Part shown: positions 1 to 10,870 of the stretch, piece by piece
Numbering within the stretch: the first letter of the stretch is position 1
Layout of the letters: every line of letters begins with the position of its first letter
Position numbers and translations under genes: made by a program
The notes under the pieces: generated by a model
Databases searched by the model: none
Seen by the model: the letters and a program-made list of their open reading frames with translations, nothing else
What the model was told of the DNA's origin: nothing
Origin: Nautilus pompilius
Lineage: Eukaryota; Mollusca; Cephalopoda; Nautilida; Nautilidae
Direction: 5' to 3'
Assembly (NCBI GenBank): GCA_018389105.1
Contig: JACATO010002138.1
Coordinates: forward strand, 682,001-746,000
DNA: 64,000 bases

Positions 1-783
1 AAAATCGCTTCTTTTCCGCAGTGGTCCAGAACATTTTGCTGAGTTTGTGAAAGTGCCTAGAACCAAAGATGCTTTTGTGGTACAGGGCCATGACAGAACC
101 GGCAAAAGTTTTGGCCAGAAGGACTGACTAACTGAAGGGGAACAGTCAGTCTAACGATGCGAGTCACAAGGATGTTACAATAGCAGCTGCGAGGTCTTTT
201 TTTTTTTTGGTGACAATGGTAGTGATCTGGACTGGCAAATTCAAACAGATGAGGAAATTGTGGCAGATATGCTAGCTGGCAACTATCAGAAATAAGGGTG
301 ATGGTGAGACAAGTGGTGCGCCTCATCATTCCAAGGCAAGGACATTTGAGTGCCGTAGCTACTCAAGCACACACATGACCTTGCAGCTTGTCAATCGTAA
401 AAGCAACAATATGTCAACTTTTCTAAATGATTGCTGGCATTGTTTGACTGATCAGTAAAAACCCTTAAAGATCAAAGCACACTTCTTTTTACTTTCTGTT
501 TCTGAACTAAAGTAATTTAATATAACTTCTCATGTACTACAGCAGTAATAATATGGTGCAGTATTTGTTAACGCGTGCACTTTAATCTCCTAATGTTAGA
601 ACCTTGATTTCCTGAGCTCATGGTTCCAATTAGCTTAGATAATTAAGATTGTATTGTATTTACCCGTTTGAATAAAAAAATGACAATTAAAGATTCTTAA
701 TAGAATTTATTGAAATTGAAAAAAAAAAACACTTTCCGCTGTGTACCAACAGAAAAAATTAATAAGATTCTCTTTTCAAACAG
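1..783 (+). other. PA2G4: PA2G4 upstream intron (3' part)
   Basis: This AT-rich stretch ends in a T-rich tract and a CAG acceptor directly before the first recognisable PA2G4 exon. I translated it looking for the preceding part of the pita-bread domain and found no exon. It is therefore read as the 3' part of an intron whose upstream exon lies outside the window. Confidence 0.7.
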
Positions 784-862
784 GGAAAAGAAATAAACAC
801 CAGAACAGCTGTATATAAGAAGAAAGACAATGTTTATCAGTTAAAGATGAAATGTTCTCGGC
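784..862 (+). CDS. PA2G4: PA2G4 exon ([15 protein letters not shown]...)
   Basis: 79 nt, starting in phase 0 after a CAG acceptor at 781-783 and ending one base into a codon before GTAAGT at 863. It encodes a basic strand-loop-strand stretch with KMKCSR at the end. The next exon restores the codon as CAG (Q). Confidence 0.93.
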
Positions 863-3800
863 GTAAGTATTTTGCTTCATATTTGGCTTGTCTAGCAGGT
901 GTGGTTACCATTTCTTGTTTATGAATGACTGCATAGCAGGTCTGGCAGAGAGGAGTATTCGACATGAAATGAATAGGGATTATGTTATGTACAGCATAAT
1001 GATTGGTTCAGTCTTCAGTATAAAAACAAAATCTATGATGGTTTGTACCTGTTGGTGCTTCTCTCTCTCTATTTCTAAGAAAGAAAGAAAAAGGAGAACA
1101 ATAAATAAGTTTTAATGACCCAACATCTCAGAGAGACGTGTGCAGCAACTTCGAGTTTTGAGTTTTCTGAGTCAGGTATCATTTCTGACTTGGTGATATG
1201 TGGCACCTGCTCTGAGAATTTTGTTTCATTCGGTGATGAGTAAAACCTAGGCTCTTAGAGATGAACTTTTTCTTGAGGGCTGAATTGCACTGAGTTGATC
1301 AGCTTCAGTTGAAGTTGCTCAGGAGCTTTCTCATATATATATATATATTTTTAATTGACAGCATACTGCAAAATTCTGTATGCTTGGAATTAAGGTGGAA
1401 ACTTACATTGCATTCCTTGAAAACTGCCACACACTTGCACCAAAGCAAGTTTAAAGCTTTTGGGCCACATTCTGCAAAGAAATTTGCTGACCATTTTCCA
1501 TCTGGGTTCACTCATCTTAAACAAAAGTCAAGAATACAAATCACCACCATGAAATGGAGAACTCGAACACAACTACTATTATAGCCTTTGTGCTTTTGGA
1601 CTTAAGGTAGAATAATCACACTAGACCTTGGGCCATTCATTTGCCTGGCTTTTGATTGTAAGTCCACCTAGCATTCAATATCTGCTAAGTTTTCATCCTC
1701 AAAATCATCTAATAGCCTTAGTTTGCCCATCCCTTTCCTAGATGGTGGCTTGGAAAAAATCCTAACAGCTTCAATATTTATGTTCAGAAATTTCCATGAA
1801 GAATTATCTAAGGCAATTGTTTTACATTTACATAAATTCAAGCATGAAGTCATGCCAAACTTTATTGAGCAGATTTTGACTGCTGTTGGTGTTTTAATAT
1901 TTATTTTTAAAAAAAAAATAAATAAAAACATCTTTCAGAACGTTGGTTGTGGCTAATACAATAAATGTAATTGCTTAGTAGTAATGCTTGTTTTCTTCTC
2001 AACTGACTGGTTTTTGTTTGTTGTTTTATATATACAAGCTATTACAATTGCAGAGATGACAGTTAAGAGTTTTGTCACAATTGATTATCTTCTGAACAGT
2101 CAGACACTAATCATTTTGTTAAAAATATATACCTTCTCAAATTGTATCTCCTCCCTTCTGCTGTTCAGATAACTTACAAAAGATATTTCTGTATGTCATT
2201 AATGCAATTATTAATGACCACAGCTTATGGAAGCATGGAACTGAAACATACCATAGTTCTGTTTCTTTTTTTTTTCCTGGATAGAAGTTAGTCATCAGAT
2301 CTTAGCTGAAAACTACACCCTTTTTGTTTGGTAAGCATCCCTGAGCAGAGTTTGCTTTATTTATTCATGTATTTTTTTAATCTTTATTCTTTAGCGAGAT
2401 GGCATGTTTGTTTTAAACTGCTCGCAATGTTTCAGGCAGAAGGAAGGGGTTATGTATACACAACTTTGTGATATCATTCTGTCATTGGTATGGGGTAGTT
2501 TTGTGGGGAAAAAATAGCGGCGTTAAAATTTTTAAAATTGTACATATTTGACTTTTTCCTTTCTTCCTTTGTATATTCTTCTAAACTCGTGCCTAGATAC
2601 TGTCATTGAGGTCCTTAACCCTGAGTAAAGATTTTTCGCAGACAACTATGTGCTTATTTTACTTAATCATACAAGATGCACATGGTTTTGTCCATATTTT
2701 CAGAGAGCCCATACTTGTTGAACAGGCTTGTCTTTCCTTATTTCGCTGATCTGCTGCTTTGCTTTTAGCTGATCCTAAATTAAACAACATAAATTTTTCA
2801 GAGTTTTTGAGTGAAGTTGAAAAAAAGCACGGACTAATGCCTTTTACTTTGAGGTAAGTGTAACCATTCAGTAATTGAGGGATGGGGCAGGGTTAGTTGT
2901 GTGAGACTTTGTAACAATGATGGTGTGGTTTTCTTTTGAGTGAGAGCAGAAGCTTGTCCTCATCGGATGGTTGAGTACATACTGTGTCATTCTGCTGTAG
3001 AAGAGGGCCTGGGCTCGATCTTTGCTGGTCTGGTGAATCTTCCATAAGCTTATTTCTTTTGCTCTTCTGTACCATTCCACTGTGCAGATTTACCCACTAC
3101 AGCCAAACAAGAGAGTTAGTCTGGTAGGGACTTTCCATTTCTTGCTGAAATCAGAAGTGTCTGTTTTTTGTGGGGTGCAGGAATGGTGGTGCTTGTCGGT
3201 GGGAACCATGACACTCTACACTCATCAAATGGGTCGACAGTTGTAGTCAGCAATGTTTGCAGTAGTAGTAACGAGAATTGTGTAATTTTCTAAACCACTA
3301 CCAAATGTGTTTAAAACTTGGAAATCTATCCTTAGTTCTCTTTTCTGCTAGGTGAATGTAGGCTGATATTTCACACGTAATTACAGTAGCAAGGTTCATA
3401 AGGAAACTTGTGCACTGAACAGCTGCTGAATGATGTCATAGTGAACGAGTGCAAACCCAGTAAAACAGGGTAGTTTGTGTGTACTTTAACATTATTTTTC
3501 ATGTCTATATTGAGTAACATCTTTGTTTCAGGTCGTTTGATAACGAAAAGAGAGCGAAGATGGGTGTGCTGGAATGTGTGAAGCACGAACTGGTCCAACC
3601 ATTCAATGTTTTGTATGAAAAAGAAGGTGAGCCTCCAGGGACTGTTGGGATGTTGCCTTTGGCACCATGATAACTAGTTGGAATTCTCTGACACTTATTA
3701 AGCAGGGTAAAAAATAGGCAAAGAAAGGAGACACTGATGCTGTTACCATAGAAATAAGCCATGACGTTGACACACAAGTCACTCAATTTAGCATAAATTC

Positions 3801-5995
3801 AGATAGAAAAAAATTGTCTTTAGCTGAATACTTTATTACTGCACTTTGATTGTTTTACTGAGTACATTTTTGCATCAATCAGTCAAATTTATCATTACTT
3901 CGAAAATGATAAACATTGCATGCCTATATCTTGATTCTTTTTTCTGATAAGTATTACATGACCAGATTTAATTAATATATTCTTGTGTTGTTCATGTAAT
4001 TTAGGGGTTGGGGTAACCACGATAAACTTAACCCTCTTAGACCCTGTGTGACTTGGCTTTAAGTGGCCACAGAGGAACCTAGGCTTGTCTTTTAGATATT
4101 GAAGCAAATATGATGATGATGTTGAAACAGATTATTTGTCTGTAACTTCTGCATAACGTGTAAAAAAATTGCTTTTTGCTACACTTTATTGATTGATATT
4201 TCTCGTTGTCTACAAATGCATTCCCCATAGCCCTGTGTATTCACACACACACACACTTCCATTAACAACATGCCACAGTCTGGGAATTATAAGTAGCCGG
4301 CTTTGAGAGGGTTACCCAGTGTGCGTAAGTGTTTTTTTTTTTGCAGTTTTGTAATGAAGCACGCATTTTTGTAGCTATTTCCATGAAGTTTCTAGATTTG
4401 ATTTTTAAAAGCAAGTATTTGCTCCTGTTTGTTTTGTAGGTGAATATGTAGCACAGTTCAAGTTCACATTTTTGCTGATGCCCAATGGTCCCTTGAACAT
4501 CACAGTTCCTCCATTTGATAACTCCTTGTACGAATCTGATCACAAGGTGGATGATGAGAGTTTGAAGGCAAGTAGATTCAAGACACAAAGTAGAAGGTTA
4601 GGTTGGGCTTTTTCCACCATGTTAGTAGTGTTTAAGAACTATATGAACGTACCTGCATTTCGCTGATCATTCTTTATTGCTGTCAGTATGGTTAACACTG
4701 GGTAGTGCCGGCTTTTGAGGTCATTGATGTTAATTTTTAGTATGTGTTGGGGTGTATAAGTTGATTTAGGTATTAAATAAGACTTGATGATCTTACATCA
4801 GATTTAAGACATCTCCCTCTTTGCTTGGGATTTGCATGGTCAGGCTCCAACAGTACCTGTGTAGTCTCTTGAGAATAAAATAACTGTTGACCACCAGAAT
4901 AGTAACTGGTCACAAAATTGATCGTTTGAAATGGATAACTTGGTTACCTCTTGGGTGTTCGGCATGAATCCTTGAGAATACTGAGGTGAAGGGTAACCCA
5001 TAATTCTAAAGCAATGGCCTGTTTTTCCTTCACCAGTGATAACCAAGTAAGCAGTTGGTCATCCCTTTAAAGAATACCCAGCTGAGTATGTTTGGTGTGT
5101 ACAGTCTAACATCTTTGTTAATTTAGCATTTACATGCACATCTTAAAATAATGCTGAAGTATACAGTTAACCGGGAGTTACCAGGATTTGTGGTTTGGTT
5201 TCAATGCTGAAATTGCTAACCACATTATGGCATACACAATACATCAAAAATAGTCTCTACATTAATACTTCAAAATTAGACTCTTCAATGAGTTTGACTT
5301 TGTTTGGAATACCTCCTCGGTAGCACCTCCCACATCTAGAAAGGAGTTATAGTGGAGATTTTTTACTGTCAGAATCAGGTGTCATGGCTATTTGTGATAC
5401 AGGACAGGCAATGCTCTCTAGCAGATAACCACCGCATTACACTGCTTCTTTTGGGATGTCTATGATATAGAGAGATTATCTCCATTGCTGAAACTGGTTT
5501 ATGATACAGCATACTTCGGAAGCGGTCATTTTATTTATTTCAGATCTTGAAGTAAGAGTAGGAAAGGTGTTGGTGTTAAAATCTACAGCTATGCCATCAC
5601 TCATGCATGTCTGAAAAATATTCTGCTTAAATTTACTGGAATAGCTGATTAGAGCTAGCTTATTACAACATAACAAATTTTTACAGAGTAAGTCTATATT
5701 TAAATGTACTCCCGTGTTTAATTGCATTCTCTCTCTTTTACATGTGCATTGGTTTTAAAGTCTTTTTTCTATATTTTAAATCAGCCATTTGTTGCTATTG
5801 CAAAGATCCTGCCAAGGTGCATACTGAAATTATTGTGTTTCTCTTTCCCTTATCTAGGCCATTCTGGCAACCTCGGCCTCCAGGAAGTCGGCCAAGAAGA
5901 AGAAGAAAAGGGCAGAAAAGGGGCTGGGTGAAGACGTCAAATCTCTCCAAGAACCCAATGAAGATTCTGATGGTGTGGGTCACATGTCACAGTGA
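784..5995 (+). CDS. PA2G4: PA2G4/EBP1 (proliferation-associated protein 2G4), C-terminal part, five exons
   Basis: Spliced gene, 3' part only. The exons 784-862, 2802-2853, 3532-3626, 4440-4567 and 5858-5995 join in frame to 163 residues and a stop. PA2G4 is a catalytically dead relative of methionine aminopeptidase. It binds the 60S ribosome near the exit tunnel, and it also binds RNA and ErbB3 in vertebrates. The peptides seen here match the end of the family fold: a [13 protein letters not shown] stretch, [17 protein letters not shown], the conserved block [15 protein letters not shown], then [13 protein letters not shown]. The final exon carries the lysine-rich tail [16 protein letters not shown] typical of the RNA-binding and nucleolar C terminus, followed by an acidic end. 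The length of this part agrees with the C-terminal part of the ~390-residue family. Residues around the lost metal site are upstream of the window. All introns are GT-AG except the last, which is GC-AG. Identification is firm. Confidence 0.96.
2802..2853 (+). CDS. PA2G4: PA2G4 exon ([17 protein letters not shown])
   Basis: 52 nt between a TTTTTCAG acceptor and GTAAGTG at 2854. It encodes the helix before the conserved MPFTLR motif. The exon ends two bases into the arginine codon that the next exon completes. Confidence 0.93.
3532..3626 (+). CDS. PA2G4: PA2G4 exon ([15 protein letters not shown])
   Basis: 95 nt after a TTTCAG acceptor, ending at GTGAGC (3627). It encodes [19 protein letters not shown] followed by [12 protein letters not shown], the best conserved block of the C-terminal half. 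The split glycine codon is completed at 4440. Confidence 0.95.
4440..4567 (+). CDS. PA2G4: PA2G4 exon with GC donor
   Basis: 128 nt after a TTTTGTAG acceptor. It encodes [20 protein letters not shown], then the variable loop [16 protein letters not shown]. The reading frame only joins the last exon if the exon stops at AAG (4567), directly before GCAAGT. The nearest GT (4572) would put the conserved lysine-rich tail out of frame. Confidence 0.92.
4568..5857 (+). other. PA2G4: PA2G4 last intron, GC-AG type
   Basis: The intron starts with GCAAGT and ends with CTTATCTAG. The context AAG|GCAAGT is the usual consensus of the minority GC-AG class handled by the major spliceosome. A SINE-like repeat sits inside at about 5290-5470. 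The rest is AT-rich with no further coding signal. Confidence 0.88.
5290..5470 (+). repeat. SINE-like repeat, copy A (core part)
   Basis: Shares the dispersed core of this window: CACCTCCCACATCTAGAAA, then ACTGTCAGAATCAGG, then ACAGGACAGGCAATGCTC and a run resembling AGCAGATAACCACCGCA. The tRNA-like head is missing or decayed here. It lies in the last PA2G4 intron in the same orientation as the gene. Confidence 0.65.
5858..5995 (+). CDS. PA2G4: PA2G4 terminal coding exon, lysine-rich tail
   Basis: 138 nt including the TGA at 5993-5995. It encodes [20 protein letters not shown] followed by an acidic-polar end finishing GHMSQ. The run of lysines is the family's C-terminal basic patch, which takes part in RNA and ribosome binding. 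The last ~25 residues are variable in the family. Confidence 0.95.
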   Translation, partial: AILATSASRKSAKKKKKRAEKGLGEDVKSLQEPNEDSDGVGHMSQ

Positions 5996-7940
5996 AAGTG
6001 AAAGTAACTGTGAATCCGGACACACACAAAGTAGAAACATTGCAAAGGGACTGTTTTTCAGAAACTATAGACCTTAATCTTCCAGGAAAAAAGAAAAAGA
6101 AAAAAAATCGTTGCAATTCATCAGATAATTTTGAAGCATCCTTCTGTCACAATCTATAGTCACTGATGTCCATCTGTGTTTATCTATCCATGCACACAAA
6201 CAAAAGAAAACAAACATTTTATAACAGAATATTTCATGTTGTGAAATGAAATCAGTTACATGAATGAAAAATCTGTCTCTTTTGTGGGAAGGGTCTGATA
6301 GAATGCAGGGAAAAGTAGAATATCTGTTCTCAGCTGCTTGACATTGGATTTGATTGGAATTTTTTTCACTCACTCTATCTGTTGTAGTTATCATTTGATT
6401 CTTTTGGCTCCTTGGCAGTTTTTTTTTTTTTTTTGGTGCCTTTAGCTTAAAGTAAAACTTAAATAATAATAACTTAAAAAATAGATTAAAAAAAATTTTT
6501 TTTTTGTAAAAATAACCTATTTAACAAGAAAATGCTTTCTGCTTGTTTTCTTATTTTAACTGTTATGTGGCCATGAAATGCAACCTAAAAGGAGTGGGTG
6601 GGGAAATAGTGCAAAAAAATGTAATCGGTGGGATATCGTGAGTTTTAACTCTTAAGTCAGATTTCCATCTTAAAATGACAAAAGATCATCAAAATTGACC
6701 AATCAGACTGCAGTTGTTGTTTGTTTGTATTTTTATATATATTTACTTATTAGCTGATTTCTTTCAAAACTAAAATTATATAAACTTAAAGTAGTTTTTG
6801 TGTAAAAATGTTTTGGTAAGTTTTCCTCGTTGGCCATTTTCCTGTTTTTTTTGTGTGTCAAATTTCTGTGAAGTTAAAAAAAAAAAAAGGCAAAGCAACA
6901 AAAACTTGTCCATTGTTAGAACAAGATACAACAAAAGGTCTGAAACACAACTCTCCATCATTCGGTGTGAGCACGACACTAAAGATTTTAGTTTTGTCTT
7001 TTTAAATTTAGCTTCTTTTGGTTGTTTTTTTAGAGAAGATAGTCTCTACTGTTGATTAAGATGTTCTGGTAAAAGCAGCTGAGCAGCAGTTGGAATGACC
7101 ATGCTGGGGCCATTTTTCTGTTGTTGTTTTTTTTTTTAATATATATATAGACAGGACTGCTTTCCCAGCGTGGCTGCAGAATTATTGTGCCTTTTGATGT
7201 GTGAAGGATGGATAAAATAAATGAGAGAGAGAAAAAAAAAGACATTTACAATGTCGCAATCAATTGTCATTTCTTACCTGAGCCATTTGTTTTGTTTTAA
7301 TCCTTTTTCTTTTTTTATTCTTTGAACAACCAGGGTGGGTAACTTCTAAATGTTATCTTATACGGTATTTGTGCGTGCAAGTGGTGGGCTGGGTGGGTTG
7401 CAGTTGATGTGCTTGACTCCAGCTTGCATCTGGCAGTGCAGTGCAATGCAAATTTTGCAAAACTTTGGACTGGAGTTTAACAGTATCTGCTGAACTCTTC
7501 TGTTAAACGATGGTTGATGTATTTCATGTGCATTTTTGTGATGAAAGAAGGAGGAAGGTGCAAACATGTAATTTGTTGTGATCAGACCCTCAAAATCAGT
7601 GTGGTTAGTGGGGCCCAGATACTACTACTACCTCCTACAAATAGATGCTATTTTCACTTTCACATAGTTGCCAATTGCACAGATTTTTTTCCATATTTTT
7701 AACTGTTTCCACATTTCTCTATTGTATTAAGTTTCTGAGTATTTTTGTGCAGAAAAAGGCTTAACATTTTGGTGAAGCATCCTTTATATCTTGGACACTA
7801 TTATCATCATCAAAAACCATTTAAAATCTCACATGAGACCTAGTGCGTGGGAAAGTTTGGAGAGTGGACAGAAAAACTGGTGCATTCTCAACTATTTTTA
7901 CAATTATGTAAAGAAGAAATAAACTTTATTTGTAATTTAT
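5996..7940 (+). other. PA2G4: Probable PA2G4 3' UTR
   Basis: AT-rich, T-tract-rich sequence without coding signal follows the stop codon. Two AATAAA hexamers are candidates, near 7216 and at 7918. The distal one is followed within ~10 bases by TTATTTGTAATTTAT and later T/G-rich sequence. Where the transcript ends is inference. Confidence 0.45.
7918..7923 (+). promoter_or_regulatory. PA2G4: Candidate poly(A) signal AATAAA
   Basis: Canonical AATAAA in the sequence AGAAATAAACTTTATT, downstream of the last PA2G4 exon. A competing AATAAA near 7216 would give a shorter 3' UTR. Confidence 0.4.
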
Positions 7941-10180
7941 GCAAATGAAATTTCTCAATTGTAGGCAACATTCATCAAAACAAAGCAAGCAATGGGAAAA
8001 CAGATAGAAGCAAAACTATACAAACTACACACACACACACACAAAAATTTTTTTTTATTGCATAGAGACATTGTGATTGGTAATAAGTTCAATACATTGT
8101 GCTGAAGTATACGTGATTTGCCCCTGAACACAACTTTAGCACATCTGACTATGTGGTCTAACTGCATCAAGGTGTGATGGTGGTGTGTTTTGAAACTCAT
8201 TTCAAATGACAAAATTTCTGTATGATGTAGGGATATCATACTTAACAAAAAAGCCACCTCCAGGATAATCGCACTTTTTGCTCTTGTTGGTTACACCATG
8301 CAGTTTTTGTGACAAAATGTTAATTACTGTTTCATTCAGAAATTCATAATCGGCTTTTGGTCCTAAGCAATCAAATTTAACATTACGTCTTCCTGTTTGC
8401 CTTTTATAGGGATCTGGTGGAGATGGTTTCTTTTCTCAAGAACTTGTATTTAGGGTGTTAGGCCTACTGAAATTAACCTTTGCACCTGGATCTGTAAATG
8501 GGCAAGAATCTCATTTGATATCCATTAGTCTTCTCACCTTTAAAAGAAAACAAAACTCATTACACTTGTGAGTAGATTTGTTAGAAATAAATGTCTAGAG
8601 AGGAAGGATATGTTGCCATTTACACATGCCCTCTGAAAAACATTACACAGCAGCAGCAGTTTTTTAAGAATCTATTTAGAATGATTACAAGGTGTCTTGT
8701 GACAGGTGTACCTTGTAATGAATCTTGAATTTAAAGAAGAAAATTTCCTGAAGTTATTTCACCTTTGGGGTGTTTGGATGTAAACAGGTATACATCAGAA
8801 AGCCAGACTTAGTTTTGATTTATAAACTAGGATCAACTTGTAGTACAGCTGTCTCATTTAAAGCTGTTTAGTTTTTCCTCAAGGAATGTGGATGTTACAT
8901 GTCACATTTATTTATTGTTGAGCTTTTATAGTCACTTTGTAATGCCGCATGTTCACAAAACCATGACATACATGCCACCTAGTTATGGTGCTTGTTATGA
9001 TTTAGCTAATATATTGTTTTGATGAGAGCACTGCCACCTGTGGACAAAATTAGGAGGATTAAATGTTAAACTTACAGTAATAATGACACTGAGTTTTTCA
9101 CTGTTTGGAATTGGAAAAAAATGTTACCAGTTAAACTGATTTAATAAAGAAAAAATGATGTGGAGAATGTAGGAGCCCCCCCTTTTTTTTTTCATTTTTT
9201 TAACTAAAAGTTTTTGATTTGATAAAGTATTAAATGTACAGTTTGTTTCTCATTAAGTGCAATTGTGTATCATTAAATTTTCAGACATTTCCATGTCAAC
9301 AAGTAGAAGCAGTCACCAGGGCAATTGTGTTGAACCGCTTCAGCTGTGAGACTGACTTAATTATCTCATGTAGAAGTCATTCTGAGAAAATTAATTTCTG
9401 TCTATTTTCTTGTGAGAATGAAAACCTCTTCTGTGCTCCATTGTTCACAAAAATTCTGTGGTTCAGTTCTCGCACCTCTTGATATGAATGTGATGCACAA
9501 CATTTTTAGCAAAATTGTTTCATAGCTTAAGAGATGACAACCATTAGAATATGCACTCTGCTCCAAAAAAAAAGAAAAAAAGTTGGGAGGATACTGCTAT
9601 TGGAAGCTATCTTTTGAAGAAAAATGTGCCAAAGTTTACATAGAAAATTATTGAAAGATTTGTACTAGGAAACTATGAATTTGAACAACAATTACTACTT
9701 ATGAAAGAAAAAAAAACTAGCTAGTATCATCTATAGAAAACCTGAATTTATATGCATGAAGATGCTTTCACTTACAATGCTGGCAAGCAGACTTGCCACT
9801 TAACTGAATATTCCACAACAAAAATAATGAATTCTGAAGGAGGTGCAATTATTGGAAGTCTTGTATAATAAACTTTATGATAAGTTAATGCATCTATGTA
9901 GTTTTCTTAAATATGAGATTAATTCGATTTAGAAGTGAGGTACCTTAGCAGAGGGGACAAGATGTTTGATATTCTATTTTAAATTATGCAAGGTTGTGGT
10001 GGTTGCTTTCAGGTAATTATAACCATTAAATTATAAAATGCTTTTATTTGTGAATTTGGGGAGGATAACATTTACCTGTTTCTAAAAACAAGTGACCAGG
10101 GTTTTTCATGGTGACCATGGCTGTCACAATGCTAAACACTTGTCAATTTTCTGTAACCTTAGATAGGAGCATTTTTCTGT
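7941..10180. other. Intergenic, no feature recognised
   Basis: AT-rich spacer between PA2G4 and CLASP. It has short T and A runs and a CA run at about 8028-8042. No spliced coding segment, RNA gene or repeat matching the rest of the window was seen. Confidence 0.5.
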
Positions 10181-10870
10181 CTAACAGATACGGAAGTGCA
10201 AAGAGATTATAGTGGTCAAAAGAGGCATGGTAGTGGCTAGGACAGTTTCATTGATAGACAGGTCATTCACATTTTAGCATCAGTGGCAAATGGTAAGGAA
10301 AATTGTGTCAGAAAGAGGTGAAAGGTGGTAATATGATAGCAAAGTCCAACCATTCTCAAACAATAGACCAACTGATAGAGACAGAATTCACAGCAGTCCA
10401 CTCACCTTCAGCTTACCCTATTTTGCACAGTTTTGGTGAAAGCCACAAATTGCTTGACCCTTGTGTGTTCCCAACTGTCCAGGCTTTGGTTTAGTGCACA
10501 TTTTGCTGTTTCACTATGACATTCTTGGTTCCTTCAGAAGGAAAAGTGAATGCCAAAGCTTCAGCAGCAATTAGAATCTAGTGCATACTTTGATGAGAGG
10601 ACAACTACATCTGAGAATACAATGCTTCTATCTTTGCTCTCGCTCATGTTCCTGGTTTGAGGAGATTTAAGGCATCTTTCATGGCCACCGCAATCCCTGG
10701 ATCTTAATCCAATTGAGCATTTATGGAATGAACCCGAAAGACTTGTTTGTCATCACAATACTCTGCTAATCTTTCTCCATACATTGTGTGCAATATTGGC
10801 AACTAAACCGAAATATTTATTCTTTGGAACACTTTCCAGCACCTTGTAAATTTTATGCCATGTGTTGTGA
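10181..10870 (+). mobile_element. Decayed Tc1-like transposase (C-terminal half)
   Basis: Translation gives the Tc1 hallmark WPPQSLDLNPIEHLWNE at 10682-10732, around the third acidic catalytic residue. Upstream pieces in changing frames resemble the same family: VRKRGERW near 10308, VPSEGKVNAK near 10532 and SWFEE near 10655. Frameshifts and stops break the ORF, so it cannot make a working transposase. The N-terminal paired-like DNA-binding part and the terminal repeats were not found. The first catalytic Asp region is also not clear. This is a fossil insertion in intergenic DNA. Confidence 0.8.

Noticed and set aside
4568-4573. GT donor at 4572 for the last PA2G4 intron
   Set aside because: Using it joins the next exon out of frame and loses the conserved lysine-rich tail. 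The GC donor at 4568 keeps the frame.
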